Shown here: piece by piece, positions 33,444-43,900 of the stretch
Numbering within the stretch: the stretch's first letter is position 1
Layout of the letters: each line of letters opens with the position of its first letter
Assembly (NCBI GenBank): GCA_945872245.1
Contig: CAMBZB010000017.1
Span: 1 to 44,999, forward strand
DNA length: 44,999 bases
DNA from: Flavobacterium psychrophilum
Lineage (GTDB): Bacteria > Bacteroidota > Bacteroidia > Flavobacteriales > Flavobacteriaceae
Direction of reading: 5' to 3'
Translations under genes and position numbers: made by a program
The notes under the pieces: model-generated
The model's database searches: none
Seen by the model: the letters and a program-made list of their open reading frames with translations, nothing else
What the model was told of the DNA's origin: nothing

Positions 33444-34133
33444 TTATGCCTCTGTAGTTTCGTTATTTTCTTCAGCAACTGGGGCTTCTTCAGTAGCAGG
33501 AGTTTCTTCAACTTCAGCAACTGGAACTTCTTCAACTGCAGGAGTTTCTTCAACTTCAGCAACAGGAGCTTCTTCGGCAACAGGAGTTTCTACTTCTGTA
33601 ACCTCTTCAGCGGCAGCTTCTACTTCAACCTCAGCAACTGATTCTTCAACAGCAGGGGTGGCAGCAGCGATAGCATCTGCTTCAGCTTGTGCAGCTGCAG
33701 CTAAACGTTTTGCATTCACTTCTTTTTCTGCTTTCAAAGCTTTCGTTTTTGCATCGGCTTGCGCTTTTGTCAAACCTTCTTTTTTGGCATCTACTTTTCC
33801 TGATTTAGCTTCTAACCATTCCGCTAATTTTGCATCAGCTTGTTCTTGGGTTAGAGCTCCTTTACGGATACCGCCATCAAGATGGTGTTTCAATAGCGCC
33901 CCTTTGTAAGAAAGAATAGCTTTAGCTGTTTCAGTAGGTTGAGCACCATTGTGCAACCATTTTACCGCACTATCAAGATTTAAATCGATAGTTGCAGGAT
34001 TTGTGTTTGGATTGTAAGTACCAATTTTTTCTAGGTATTTACCGTCTCTTTTTGAGCGAGCATCAGCTGCTACAACCCAGTAAAAAGGTTTTCCTTTTTT
34101 ACCGTGTCTTTGTAATCTAATTTTTACTGACAT
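33444..34133 (-). CDS. rpsP: Ribosomal protein S16 with long acidic repeat tail
   Basis: 229 residues, against 80-90 for most S16. Residues 1-80 are ordinary S16: VKIRLQRHGKKGKPFYWVV at 3-21 and KIGTYNPNTNP. A helical Lys/Ala-rich region (about 85-155) follows, then a tail of Val, Ala, Glu and Pro (about 160-229) with a 14-residue unit APVAEVEETPAVEE repeated. Extended S16 is common in Bacteroidetes. The tail is probably flexible on the ribosome surface; its role is unknown. It leads the unit rpsP-rimM-trmN6 from a good -7 box. Confidence 0.96.
   Translation of the reverse strand: MSVKIRLQRHGKKGKPFYWVVAADARSKRDGKYLEKIGTYNPNTNPATIDLNLDSAVKWLHNGAQPTETAKAILSYKGALLKHHLDGGIRKGALTQEQADAKLAEWLEAKSGKVDAKKEGLTKAQADAKTKALKAEKEVNAKRLAAAAQAEADAIAAATPAVEESVAEVEVEAAAEEVTEVETPVAEEAPVAEVEETPAVEEVPVAEVEETPATEEAPVAEENNETTEA
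33496..33579. repeat. 42-base tandem repeat in rpsP
   Basis: Two adjacent 42-base copies (33496-33537, 33538-33579), about 90 percent identical, encode the 14-residue unit in the S16 tail. A partial further unit lies on each side. The copy number may vary between strains. Confidence 0.75.
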
Positions 34134-34152
34134 AATCTTATGATTAAATTTT

Positions 34153-34190
34153 GAGGTACTCGACCTCTGTTAATTAAGGGTGCAAAGATA
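34153..34190 (-). promoter_or_regulatory. rpsP promoter box and leader hairpin
   Basis: TATCTTTG on the minus strand (34190-34183) is an exact -7 box. Between it and the start codon, GAGGT (34153-34157) and ACCTC (34163-34167) form a five-base hairpin in the leader. Whether the hairpin is a ribosomal-protein autoregulatory site is unknown. Confidence 0.55.
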
Positions 34191-34303
34191 CATTTTTTAT
34201 CGATAAATACTAATTCGATTTGGATTTTAATACATGGCAAACTTTTATGTTGTTTTAAGAGGTGAATTTTGGTCTCAATATCCTTTTTTAAGTCAAAATA
34301 ATC

Positions 34304-34311
34304 TACTTTTG
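34304..34311 (+). promoter_or_regulatory. -7 box of the 34388 lipoprotein gene
   Basis: TACTTTTG fits TAnnTTTG, about 77 bases before the start. No -33 TTG is found at the right distance. Confidence 0.4.
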
Positions 34312-34387
34312 TTTACTTCAATGACGTAAATCATGAAATGAACATAGCGAATTCCATTTTCAAACAAAAAACAAATATTATCTTCGA

Positions 34388-34852
34388 ATGAAAAAAATGG
34401 TTCTATATATTCTCCTATTATTTGCCTTTGTATCTTGTCAAGAGGAAGTAAAATTCAACAATCCTTCTTTTCAAGGACTTAAGGATACTATTTTTTGGAG
34501 AGCTGTCGCTTCTAAAGCTTCACTTTCAAACAACGTCCTAATTATAGAAGCGTATACGAGAAATGAAAAAGTGACTTTAAAAACTAATTCTACACTTCTT
34601 AAAACTTATATTTTAGGAACTAGTACTTCAATAACGGCTACTTATGCGCTAACAAATGCCGACGGCACAATCACTTTTTCTACTGGAAATGGGTTTGGAG
34701 ACGGTCAAATAGAAATTTCAGAATACGATGCCGTAAACAAAACGGTCACGGGAACGTTTAGATTTAATGCAGATAATTTGGATAATAACCCATTGTTTGG
34801 ACCCACTTTAAACTTCCAACAAGGTGTTTTTTATAAGGTTCCAATAAATTAA
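34388..34852 (+). CDS. Small lipoprotein, DUF6252-like
   Basis: 154 residues. The signal peptide ends in lipobox FVSC (C17), followed by acidic QEE. The mature part is beta-rich: WRAVASKASLSNNVLIIEAY, then ITFSTGNGFGDGQIEISEYD and TGTFRFNADN, with the ending FQQGVFYKVPI. I associate this pattern with DUF6252 lipoproteins of Flavobacteria, without certainty. The function is unknown. It lies between the rpsP promoter (divergent) and the RRM gene, as a separate unit. Confidence 0.75.
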   Translation: MKKMVLYILLLFAFVSCQEEVKFNNPSFQGLKDTIFWRAVASKASLSNNVLIIEAYTRNEKVTLKTNSTLLKTYILGTSTSITATYALTNADGTITFSTGNGFGDGQIEISEYDAVNKTVTGTFRFNADNLDNNPLFGPTLNFQQGVFYKVPIN

Positions 34853-34983
34853 CCATTTTTTAAATAAGCCTTAAATTAAGATAAAGTACTTATAATCGGC
34901 GCTTTTAGTACATGATTATTGGTTATTCCCAAAAATAAAAACATAAATAAGCTAATACATAGTAGATTAGAGAAAAATAAGCC

Positions 34984-34991
34984 TACATTTG
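34984..34991 (+). promoter_or_regulatory. -7 box of the RRM gene
   Basis: TACATTTG fits TAnnTTTG, 25 bases before the start codon. The -33 region has no TTG. Confidence 0.5.
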
Positions 34992-35016
34992 TGACAATTA
35001 TTATAAATAAGTACAT

Positions 35017-35376
35017 ATGAATATTTTTGTTGGAAGCCTTCCGTTCAGTATTGAGGAAGCAGATTTAAGAGAGTCTTTCGAGGCTTACGGTGCAGTTGAT
35101 TCTGTAAAAATTATTACTGATAAATTTACTGGAAGAAGTAAAGGATTCGGTTTTGTTGAAATGCCAAATGATGACGAAGCTCAAAAAGCAATTGATGAGT
35201 TAAACGGAGCGACTGTTCAAGGTCGTGCTATTGTAGTTAACAAGTCTGAGCCAAAACCAGAAGGCGAAAGAAGAAGTTTTAATAGCAGCCGTGGTGGAGA
35301 TTCACGCGGAGGTTATGGTGGTGGAAATAGCCGTGGTGGAGACAACCGTGGTGGTGGAAACAGAGGAGGATATTAA
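35017..35376 (+). CDS. Glycine-rich RRM RNA-binding protein
   Basis: 119 residues. One RNA recognition motif (1-78) has RNP2 IFVGSL (3-8) and RNP1 KGFGFVEM (about 47-54). The tail (about 88-119) is an RGG-type stretch, with repeats such as SRGGY and NRGGG. Such small RRM proteins are abundant in Bacteroidetes, where the cold-shock and RNA-chaperone roles are partly unknown. It is a single-gene unit with its own -7 box and a strong terminator. Confidence 0.93.
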   Translation: MNIFVGSLPFSIEEADLRESFEAYGAVDSVKIITDKFTGRSKGFGFVEMPNDDEAQKAIDELNGATVQGRAIVVNKSEPKPEGERRSFNSSRGGDSRGGYGGGNSRGGDNRGGGNRGGY

Positions 35377-35393
35377 TATTTTCTTTATTACAT

Positions 35394-35428
35394 AAAAAAA
35401 GGTGTCAATTTTCATTGACACCTTTTTT
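35394..35428. terminator. Bidirectional terminator between the RRM gene and leuB
   Basis: GGTGTCAAT (35401-35409) pairs with ATTGACACC (35414-35422) around a TTTC loop, with seven A before and six T after. It serves the RRM gene from the left and leuB from the right. Confidence 0.92.
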
Positions 35429-35481
35429 GTTTTTCCTCACCCAAGCACCCAGAGAAAAGGGAGTTGAAAGACGAGTTGTTT

Positions 35482-36543
35482 TTATAGATTGGCGACCAAC
35501 CAGTCCCCTACTTCACTAGTTTTATAGGCTTTTGCTCCTTTTACGGCCAAATCTTCAGTAACAATTCCTTGTTCTAACGATTTGTTTACAACAGCTCTGA
35601 TAGCAGCTGCCTCATCATGCAATCCAAAAGCATCTTCAAACATCATGGCTGCCGATAATATTGTCGCTAACGGATTTGCAATATTCAAGCCTGTTGCTTG
35701 CGGATACGAACCGTGAATTGGCTCATATAAAGACGTATGCTCACCCACAGACGCTGAAGGCATTAAACCCATAGAGCCTGAAATTACCGATGCCTCATCA
35801 GTTAAGATGTCTCCAAATAAATTTTCGGTGATTAAAACATCGTATGAATTTGGCCATTGAACCAGGCGCATCGCAACGGCATCTACAAATTCGTAGGAAA
35901 CGGTTACTTCTGGATAGTCTTTTTCCATTGCCTGAACAGTTTCTCTCCATAAACGGGATGTTTCCAATACATTTGCTTTGTCCACACAACACAATCTTTT
36001 AGAACGCGTCATCGCCAATTCGAATCCTTTTTTAGCTAATCTTTGTACCTCAGCTCTAGTATAAACACAGTTGTCAAAAGCAGTTTCGCCATCATCTTTT
36101 CTCCCTTTTTCCCCAAAATAAATTCCGCCTGTCAACTCTCTCAAGAAAACCAAATCGGTTCCTTCAATACGCTCTCTTTTTAGTGGGGAATTGTCAATCA
36201 AAGAAGGAAAAGTAAATGTTGGGCGCACATTAGCAAAAAGGCCTAATTTTTTTCGCATCAATAACAATCCTTGTTCCGGCCTAACAGTTGCTTTTGGGTC
36301 ATTATCATATTTTGGATGTCCGATAGCTCCGAATAAAACGGCATCCGCTTTCATACAGATTTCATGGGTTTCGTCAGGATAAGGAACGCCAACAGCATCA
36401 ATGGCACAAGCTCCCGTAAGTGCTGGAGTCCAATTGATTTCGTGGTTGAATTTTTTCGCAATGGCTTCAGAAACTTTTACGGCTTCATTGACTACTTCCG
36501 GACCAATCCCGTCTCCTGCTAAAAGGGCAATAGTATATTTCAT
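35482..36543 (-). CDS. leuB: 3-isopropylmalate dehydrogenase
   Basis: 353 residues. It oxidises and decarboxylates 3-isopropylmalate with NAD to the keto acid precursor of leucine. Seen are the N-terminal IALLAGDGIGPEVVNEAVK, LLMRKKLGLFANVRP (substrate loop), FLRELTGGIYFGEKG, and the metal-site NLFGDILTDEASVISGSMG. EPIHGSYPQATG near 275 is typical. It is the last gene of the minus-strand unit leuC-leuD-leuA-leuB, 27 bases after leuA. Confidence 0.96.
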   Translation of the reverse strand: MKYTIALLAGDGIGPEVVNEAVKVSEAIAKKFNHEINWTPALTGACAIDAVGVPYPDETHEICMKADAVLFGAIGHPKYDNDPKATVRPEQGLLLMRKKLGLFANVRPTFTFPSLIDNSPLKRERIEGTDLVFLRELTGGIYFGEKGRKDDGETAFDNCVYTRAEVQRLAKKGFELAMTRSKRLCCVDKANVLETSRLWRETVQAMEKDYPEVTVSYEFVDAVAMRLVQWPNSYDVLITENLFGDILTDEASVISGSMGLMPSASVGEHTSLYEPIHGSYPQATGLNIANPLATILSAAMMFEDAFGLHDEAAAIRAVVNKSLEQGIVTEDLAVKGAKAYKTSEVGDWLVANL

Positions 36544-36570
36544 TATATGTTTATTATGTTAGTATATTTT

Positions 36571-38097
36571 TTAGTTTGTTGTTACAACATTCAGCATTTT
36601 TTGAGTTGCTATGATGGCCGCAACGGTTTGATCCGAATCTAATCCTCTAGTCTTAAATTCTTTTCCGTCATTGGTCCAGGTTATGATAGTCTCGCATAAA
36701 GCATCTGAGCTACTTCCTGGAGGAATCCTAACGGCATAATCAATCAATTTTGGCAACACCATTTTTTTGGTTTTGTAAATTTTTGAAAGCGCGTTCATAA
36801 AGGCGTCAAATTGCCCATCTCCTTGCGCATTTTCTTCAAAAATTTCTCCGTTTATTTTTAAACATATTGTTGTGGAAGGACGCAACCCTTTAGAATGAAC
36901 CAACACATACGATTCCACTATAATTTTTTCTTCATAGCTCTGGCTGTCCAAAACATCAGAAATGATGTAAGGCAAATCTTCTTTGGTAACGGTTTCTTTT
37001 TTGTCCCCCAGTTCTATGATACGTTGGGTAACCAATTTTAAATCCTCTTGATTGAGTTGCAATCCTAATTCCTGCAGATTTTTTTCGATATTGGCTTTCC
37101 CCGAAGTTTTTCCTAAAGCATATTTTCGTTTTCTTCCAAAACGTTCTGGAAGCAAATCATTAAAATACAGATTATTTTTGTTGTCACCATCGGCATGGAT
37201 TCCCGCTGTTTGGGTGAACACATTGTCCCCTACAATTGGCTTATTGGCGGGTATTCTATATCCTGTAAAAGTTTCCACCAATTTACTCACTGAGTAAAGG
37301 GACGATTCTTTTACATTTATTTTTATTTCTGGCAAAAAATCATTGATAACCGCAACCATACTTTCAAGAGGGGCATTTCCTGCGCGTTCACCCATTCCGT
37401 TTACAGTAACATGTAGACCGCTGATTCCCGCTTTTATGGCTTCCATTGCATTAGCAACACTTAAATCGTAATCATTATGGGCATGGAAATCAAAATGCGT
37501 ATTTGGGTATTTTGCTCTTATTTTTGAAATAAATTCAAAAGTATCCGATGGAATTAGGACTCCTAAAGTATCCGGCAATAAAATTCTTTTTACAGGCTGC
37601 TTTGTTATGAAATCCAAATATTGAAAAACATATTCTGGAGAATTCCGCATTCCATTACTCCAATCTTCAAGATAAACATTGGTTTCAATTCCATTTTCAT
37701 TGGCCAAAGCAATACTTTCGGCGATTTCAGAGAAATGCTGTTCGGGTGTTTTTTTTAATTGGTGTGTAAGATGATTCAAAGAACCTTTGGTCAATAAATT
37801 TTGAACTTTGGCTCCTGCTTTTTTCATCCATTCTATTGAAAGTCCTTTGTCAACAAAGGTTAAGACTTCAATTCTATTGGCATAGCCTTTTTCTTCAGCC
37901 CAAGCCATGATGCCTTTTACTCCTTGAAATTCCCCTTCACTTACTCGTGCAGAAGCGACTTCGATTCGATCAATATTTAATTCTTCCAGCAACAATTGCG
38001 CAATGGTTAATTTTTCTGCAGCAGAAAATGATACTCCTGAGGTCTGTTCACCATCACGAAGTGTCGTGTCCATTATTTCAATTTTTCTTTTTTCCAT
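36571..38097 (-). CDS. leuA: 2-isopropylmalate synthase (citramalate synthase possible)
   Basis: 508 residues. The HMGL-like barrel begins MDTTLRDGEQTSGVSFSAAE (9-28), and the metal motif HFDFHAHNDYDLSVANA is near 200. The C-terminal regulatory domain (about 385-508), with IICLKINGEIFEENAQGDGQ-like sequence and the ending IIATQKMLNV, is the LeuA allosteric domain that senses leucine. It joins acetyl-CoA to 2-ketoisovalerate. Some Bacteroidetes enzymes of this type make citramalate for isoleucine, so the substrate is not fully certain; its place between leuD and leuB favours leucine. Confidence 0.9.
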   Translation of the reverse strand: MEKRKIEIMDTTLRDGEQTSGVSFSAAEKLTIAQLLLEELNIDRIEVASARVSEGEFQGVKGIMAWAEEKGYANRIEVLTFVDKGLSIEWMKKAGAKVQNLLTKGSLNHLTHQLKKTPEQHFSEIAESIALANENGIETNVYLEDWSNGMRNSPEYVFQYLDFITKQPVKRILLPDTLGVLIPSDTFEFISKIRAKYPNTHFDFHAHNDYDLSVANAMEAIKAGISGLHVTVNGMGERAGNAPLESMVAVINDFLPEIKINVKESSLYSVSKLVETFTGYRIPANKPIVGDNVFTQTAGIHADGDNKNNLYFNDLLPERFGRKRKYALGKTSGKANIEKNLQELGLQLNQEDLKLVTQRIIELGDKKETVTKEDLPYIISDVLDSQSYEEKIIVESYVLVHSKGLRPSTTICLKINGEIFEENAQGDGQFDAFMNALSKIYKTKKMVLPKLIDYAVRIPPGSSSDALCETIITWTNDGKEFKTRGLDSDQTVAAIIATQKMLNVVTTN

Positions 38098-38238
38098 TTT
38101 AAATTTGATGCTACTACTGTTTCGACTCCATAAAATTGAAATCAGGACATTGTATTCTTATAAAACACTAAAAGCAGTTACTTTGGCAAAACCCAAAAGG
38201 AATGCTTATGTAACTGCATTTATTACTCTTCTTCTTTT

Positions 38239-38835
38239 TTAATAAGGAAGCTGGTCGGCAAATGCAACCACTTCTGATTTTATGTTTTGCAAATAATCAA
38301 TATCGTCAAAACCATTAATCATATTGTCTTTTTTGTACCCACTGATGTCAAAAGATTCTTTTTGTCCTGTTGCCAGAAGGGTAATAGTTTGTGCAGGCAA
38401 ATTGATTTCCAATTCCGTTTTTGGGTCCGCTTCGATTGCTTTGAAAATAGTTTCAGCAAATTCCGGACTCACTTGCACGGGCAAAACACCAATGTTCAAG
38501 CAATTTCCTTTAAAGATATCTGCAAAGAAACTAGAAACAACCGCACGAAAACCATAATCGTAAACGGCCCAAGCTGCGTGCTCTCTTGAAGAACCCGATC
38601 CGAAGTTCTTACCCCCAACAAGGATTTTTCCGCTGTAGATTTTGTCGTTTAATACGAAATCTGCTTTTGGGGTTTCATCTCCGTTGTATCTCCAATCTCT
38701 GAAAAGATTATCTCCAAAACCTTCCCGTTTCGTAGCTTTCAAGAAACGAGCTGGGATGATTTGATCGGTGTCCACATTTTCTATTGGTAACGGCACTGCG
38801 CTACTCGTAAGGATATTAAATTTATCGTATGCCAT
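38239..38835 (-). CDS. leuD: 3-isopropylmalate dehydratase small subunit
   Basis: 198 residues. The swivel domain shows NVDTDQIIPARFLK (about 20-33) and GGKNFGSGSSREHAAWAV (about 74-91). With LeuC it isomerises 2- to 3-isopropylmalate. It follows leuC by 113 bases and precedes leuA by 141; neither gap shows a clear terminator. Confidence 0.96.
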   Translation of the reverse strand: MAYDKFNILTSSAVPLPIENVDTDQIIPARFLKATKREGFGDNLFRDWRYNGDETPKADFVLNDKIYSGKILVGGKNFGSGSSREHAAWAVYDYGFRAVVSSFFADIFKGNCLNIGVLPVQVSPEFAETIFKAIEADPKTELEINLPAQTITLLATGQKESFDISGYKKDNMINGFDDIDYLQNIKSEVVAFADQLPY

Positions 38836-38948
38836 TGTAATTTTAGATTTATGATTTTAGATTTCAGATTTTCCGTTAAGGAAAAATAAATCATACTCTT
38901 TAAAACCTTTTATTTTTAATTCTTTTTTGAAATTTTATTGTCATTCAA

Positions 38949-40343
38949 TTAAAACAAATCTCTCGGATCTGTCAATTTTCCGGTAACTGCGGCGGCAGCA
39001 GCCATAATTGGACTTGCCAATAAAGTTCTAGAACCAGGCCCTTGACGACCCTCGAAGTTTCTGTTTGATGTGCTTACCGCATATTTTCCAGCAGGAACTT
39101 TATCGTCGTTCATTGCCAAACAAGCCGAACAACCTGGCTGACGCAATACAAAACCAGCTTCGGTAAGAATATCTAAAAGCCCTTCTTCTTTAATCTGCGC
39201 TTCTACAACGTGGGAACCTGGAACTAGCCAAGCCGTTACGTTATCTGCTTTTTGTCTCCCTTTTACAATTTCTGTAAAAGCTCTAAAATCTTCAATCCTA
39301 CCATTGGTACAACTTCCCAAGAAAACAAAATCAATTGGTTTTCCAATCATTGTGTCATTTTCGCTGAAACCCATATAGGCCAACGATTTTTTATAAGTTT
39401 CCTCGCCACCTTCCACTTGGTTAGCATTCGGAATATTTTTTGAGATACCAATTCCCATTCCAGGATTCGTACCATAAGTGATCATTGGTTCAATATCTGA
39501 AGCATCAATGTTTAATTCAGCATCAAAAACAGCATCGGCATCGGTTTTCAAGGTTTTCCAATAAGCAACCGCTTTATCCCATGCATCTCCTTTTGGAGCG
39601 TATAATCTTCCTTCCAAGAAATCGAATGTTTTTTGGTCAGGAGCAATCATACCACCACGAGCACCCATTTCGATAGAAAGGTTACACACAGTCATACGAC
39701 CTTCCATCGACATGTCTTCAAAAACATTTCCTGCATATTCCGCAAAATATCCGGTACCTCCAGAAGTAGTCAATTGAGAAATAATATAAAGAGCTACATC
39801 TTTTGGACCCACTCCTTTACTCAATTTACCATTCACATTGATACGCATTTTCTTAGGTTTCGGTTGCATGATACATTGGGTTGACAAAACCATTTCCACC
39901 TCAGAAGTTCCGATACCAAAAGCAATAGCGCCAAAAGCACCGTGAGTAGAAGTGTGTGAATCGCCGCAAACAATCGTTGCACCCGGCAAAGTAATTCCGT
40001 TTTCAGGACCTACCACGTGTACAATTCCATTTTTTTGATGTCCTAATCCCCAGTGCGAAATGCCGTATTCTGCTGCGTTATCTTCCAATGCTTTTAACTG
40101 GTTGGCTGATAAAGCATCTTCAACGGGCAGGTGTTGATTTATGGTTGGCGTATTGTGATCGGCAGTGGCAAAAGTGCGTTCTGGATACAAAACGGTGATC
40201 CCTCTTTCCTTTAACCCCAAAAAAGCAACGGGACTTGTAACTTCATGGATGAAATGACGGTCTATAAAAAACACGTCTGGTCCATCTTCAATTTTACGCA
40301 CTACGTGCGAATCCCATACTTTGTCGAATAATGTAGTACTCAT
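38949..40343 (-). CDS. leuC: 3-isopropylmalate dehydratase large subunit
   Basis: 464 residues, aconitase fold. The 4Fe-4S cluster Cys residues are in [11 protein letters not shown] and in [11 protein letters not shown] (about 407-417). [20 protein letters not shown] and the final [21 protein letters not shown] are typical. With LeuD it forms isopropylmalate isomerase, and its cluster makes it a client of iron-sulfur genes such as those at 27942-29768. It is first in the leu unit, with its own promoter and an unusual inverted repeat over it. Confidence 0.97.
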   Translation of the reverse strand: MSTTLFDKVWDSHVVRKIEDGPDVFFIDRHFIHEVTSPVAFLGLKERGITVLYPERTFATADHNTPTINQHLPVEDALSANQLKALEDNAAEYGISHWGLGHQKNGIVHVVGPENGITLPGATIVCGDSHTSTHGAFGAIAFGIGTSEVEMVLSTQCIMQPKPKKMRINVNGKLSKGVGPKDVALYIISQLTTSGGTGYFAEYAGNVFEDMSMEGRMTVCNLSIEMGARGGMIAPDQKTFDFLEGRLYAPKGDAWDKAVAYWKTLKTDADAVFDAELNIDASDIEPMITYGTNPGMGIGISKNIPNANQVEGGEETYKKSLAYMGFSENDTMIGKPIDFVFLGSCTNGRIEDFRAFTEIVKGRQKADNVTAWLVPGSHVVEAQIKEEGLLDILTEAGFVLRQPGCSACLAMNDDKVPAGKYAVSTSNRNFEGRQGPGSRTLLASPIMAAAAAVTGKLTDPRDLF

Positions 40344-40414
40344 TTTTAACTATTTTTTTAAGTGTATTTCTTTTTGCAATCCTAGTCCGTTGACTAAAAT
40401 TGAAACAATGGGAG

Positions 40415-40444
40415 CAAATTTATAAAAAAAAATAAAGTGGTCAA
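40415..40444 (-). promoter_or_regulatory. leuC promoter
   Basis: On the minus strand TTG (40444-40442), 19 bases, then TAAATTTG (40422-40415). The leader to the ATG at 40343 is about 65 bases. Confidence 0.65.
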
Positions 40445-40500
40445 TTTTATTATTTACTTATATACGATACCCAAAATGGTTTTATGGTGATTGACCACTT
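40435..40500 (-). promoter_or_regulatory. Long inverted repeat over the leuC promoter
   Basis: AAGTGGTCAAT (40435-40445) and ATTGACCACTT (40490-40500) are perfect 11-base inverted copies, 55 bases apart. The proximal arm covers the -33 TTG. On the minus strand the second arm is followed by a long T run, so it also has the form of a terminator/attenuator. Operator pair or attenuator cannot be decided here. Confidence 0.6.
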
Positions 40501-40858
40501 CTGTTAATCTGTTTATGATTTTCTGTACTCTTCTAGTTTTTAACTTTTTTTTCTTTCACAACGAACTTAGTTTAAAGTGGAAATCCATACTGTTTTTACT
40601 ACATCGCTATTTTTCAAAGGCTAAAGTGCTTATTTTTAGGATATAAATCAATAAAAATATTGATTTTAAATAATAATTAACTCTGTTTGTTTTGTTTAAA
40701 TAGACTTTTTTGTTTGTTTTTCATCGTAATTGTTTTTTCGAAAAGTTATTTTTAAACTTAATTTTTAATGTTTTATTTGGTTTAAATACTACGACATCCA
40801 AAAAGAAGAGTTGTTAATTTATTAGTTTTTTAAAATGGTTTTTTGTTGATAACTAATA

Positions 40859-40889
40859 TTGAAATTCAACCTCATTAAATGTATTTTTG
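40859..40889 (+). promoter_or_regulatory. dnaE promoter
   Basis: TTG (40859-40861), 20 bases, then TATTTTTG (40882-40889). The ATG is 55 bases downstream. Confidence 0.65.
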
Positions 40890-40944
40890 TTTTCATCAAA
40901 AAAAGCCATTTTATGCTTTTTGCCCAAAATCTAATGTCTAGAAA

Positions 40945-43900
40945 ATGTACTTAATATTCGATACCGAAACCACAGGATTACCAAAGCGTTGGGGCGCACC
41001 TATTTCCGACACGGACAACTGGCCGCGTTGCATACAAATCGCCTGGCAGTTGCACGATGCTATGGGAAAAGTCATCGAACATCAGGATTATTTGGTCAAG
41101 CCTGAAGGGTTCAATATTCCGTATGATGCCGAGAGAATTCACGGTATTTCCACTGAATTGGCCGAAGCCGAAGGCATTTCTTTGGCTGAAGTATTGGAAA
41201 AATTTAATAGTGCTTTATCTAAGACCAAATTTATTGTGGGTCAAAATCTAGGTTTTGACATCAACATTATGGGTTGCGAATTTTATAGATTGGGTATAGA
41301 AAGCACAATGGGTTCGATGCCTATCCTCGATACGTGTACCGAAGTTACGGCCTCTTTATTACGGTTGCCTGGAGGTCGTGGCGGAAAATTTAAACTGCCA
41401 ACACTAACCGAATTGCACTCTTATCTTTTTAACAAACCTTTCTCCGAAGCGCACAACGCCACTGCCGATGTGGAGGCAACAACGCGGTGCTTTTTCGAAT
41501 TGATTCGTACGGGAGTTTTTACCAAGAAGGAACTAGAAGTGGAGCAAGAGTATTTCGAGGATTTCCAACTCAAAAATCCACGAGAAATCCAACTCATCGG
41601 ATTGCAACACATTAATTTAAAGGAAGCATCCGATAAAATTCGGCAGCAATTGGGTGGTCAACAAGCCGCACCCATTTCGAAACAGGAACTTTCCGATAAT
41701 AAACAAATTCTAATCGATTCCGATTTTGTGCATTTGCACAATCACACGCAGTTTTCGGTTTTGCAATCTACGATTAGCGTTGCAGCCTTGGTTAAAGCAG
41801 CTTCACAGCAAAAAATGCCCGCCGTGGCAATTACAGATCACGCTAATTTAATGGGAGCTTTTCACTTTGTTCGCGATATTTTATACCATAATAAAGCGGC
41901 TGAAACGAAAAACAAGGAAGCCATTGAAAAAGGCGAAGCCCCGACCGAAGTTTCAATGAAACCCATCGTTGGTTGCGAATTTTTTGTTTGCGAGGATCAT
42001 AAAAATAAGTCCATAAAAGACAATGGTTACCAAGTCGTACTTTTGGCGAAAACCAAGAAAGGCTACCATAATTTAGCCAAAATGTCCTCGATTGGGTACA
42101 CGGAAGGTTTTTATTATGTGCCAAGAATAGATCGAAAAGTCATTCAACAATACAAAGAAGACATCATTGTTTTGTCTGGAAATCTTTATGGGGAAATCCC
42201 AAGCAAGATTTTAAATTTGGGCGAAAACCAAGCAGAAGAAGCCTTGCTTTGGTGGAAACAGGAATTTGGAGAAGATTTCTATATTGAGGTGATGCGCCAC
42301 AATCAAGAAGATGAAAATCGCGTGAACGAAGGCTTGATTTCATTAGCCAGAAAGCACGATGTCAAAATAGTGGCGACCAATAACACTTTTTACATTGAGA
42401 AGGACAATGCCAATGCGCACGATATTTTACTCTGTGTAAAAGAGGGCGAAAAGCAATCTACGCCAATAGGTCGAGGGCGTGGTTATCGTTATGGCTTGCC
42501 CAATCAGGAATATTATTTCAAGTCGGGAGAGGAAATGAAGAAAAACTTCAACGATTTGCCGGAAGCAATTTCGAATATTTCCGAAATTGTAGACAAAATT
42601 GAAATTTACAATTTGGCCAGAGAAGTCTTGCTTCCAAAATTCGAAATTCCGGCAGAATTTAATGTTCCAGAAGACACCGTAGATGGAGGTGTTCGAGGCG
42701 AAAATGCTTATTTGCGACATCTCACTTTTGAAGGAGCCAAACGAAGATATGCGGAAATAACACCGGAAATTCAGGAAAGATTGGACTTTGAATTGTTGAC
42801 TATAGAAAATTCAGGTTATCCCGGTTATTTTTTGATTGTTCAGGATTTCATCGCCGAAGCCCGAAATATGGGGGTTTCTGTTGGTCCCGGTAGGGGTTCT
42901 GCTGCAGGTTCGGTGGTGGCCTATTGTTTGAAAATCACCAATATTGACCCGTTGATGTACAACCTGCTTTTTGAGCGTTTCCTCAATCCGGATAGAGTTT
43001 CACTGCCCGATATTGATATCGATTTTGACGACGAAGGCCGAAGCAGCGTAATGGATTATGTGATTCGGAAATACGGTTCTAAACAAGTGGCGCAGATTAT
43101 CACTTATGGAAAAATGGCGACGAAATCAGCGATTCGTGATACGGCTCGTGTGTTGGATTTACCTTTATTCGAAGCCGATAAAATTGCCAAATTGATTCCG
43201 GGAATGATGCCGTCCAAGTGGAATTTAGCCCGTTTTTTAAATGAAAAAGAGGACCTGATAAAAAAGGCCGTTCGTCCTGAAGAATTTGATAAAATCAAGG
43301 AATTAATTGGCTTGGCCAGTGAAGGGGATTTGGGTGGAGAAACTATACAACAAGCCAAAGTATTGGAAGGAAACCTCAGAAATACGGGTATTCACGCTTG
43401 CGGTGTAATTATTACGCCAAGTGATATTACCGATTTTGTTCCTGTGGCCACCGCCAAAGATTCGGATTTGTATGTGACACAGTTTGACAACTCGGTGGTG
43501 GAAAGTGCTGGTTTATTGAAGATGGATTTCTTGGGTTTGAAAACACTTACTTTGATTAAAGACACCGTTAAATTAGTAAAATACAGAAGTAACATAGACC
43601 TCAATCCAGACGAATTCCCCATTGATGATGCAAAGACCTATGCCCTTTTTCAGCGCGGTGAAACGGTGGGGATATTCCAGTATGAAAGTGCCGGAATGCA
43701 AAAATATATGAAGGAATTAAAACCGACCGTTTTTCCTGATTTGATTGCGATGAACGCCTTGTACCGTCCAGGACCTATTGCTTATATTCCGAGTTTCGTC
43801 AAACGAAAAAATGGCGAGGAAGAAATTGTTTATGATCTGGAAGCCTGCGAAGAATTACTGAAAGACACTTATGGGATTACGGTTTACCAGGAACAAGTAA

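Larger units (their letters stand above)
40344..40944. other. Divergent promoter region of leuC and dnaE
   Basis: 601 very AT-rich bases without a gene. It holds the leuC promoter with an 11-base inverted repeat, the dnaE promoter, and a separate perfect nine-base hairpin (AAATCAATA, 40645-40653, with TATTGATTT, 40658-40666) lacking a T run. One 15-codon minus-strand frame rich in Lys and Gln (near 40726) looks meaningless. Confidence 0.7.

Noticed and set aside
33431..33580. Fifty-codon N-terminal extension of rimM
   Set aside because: It lies inside rpsP in another frame, encodes only Lys/Leu runs, and RimM starts normally at 33430.
33391..33909. 172-codon plus-strand frame of Ala/Ser/Thr/Val repeats
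   Set aside because: It is the antisense of the repetitive rpsP tail; the low-complexity product arises from the repeated coding strand.
40645..40666. Nine-base hairpin upstream of leuC as a terminator or riboswitch
   Set aside because: It is symmetric, AT-only and lacks a T run or conserved core; it is unlikely to be functional on this evidence.
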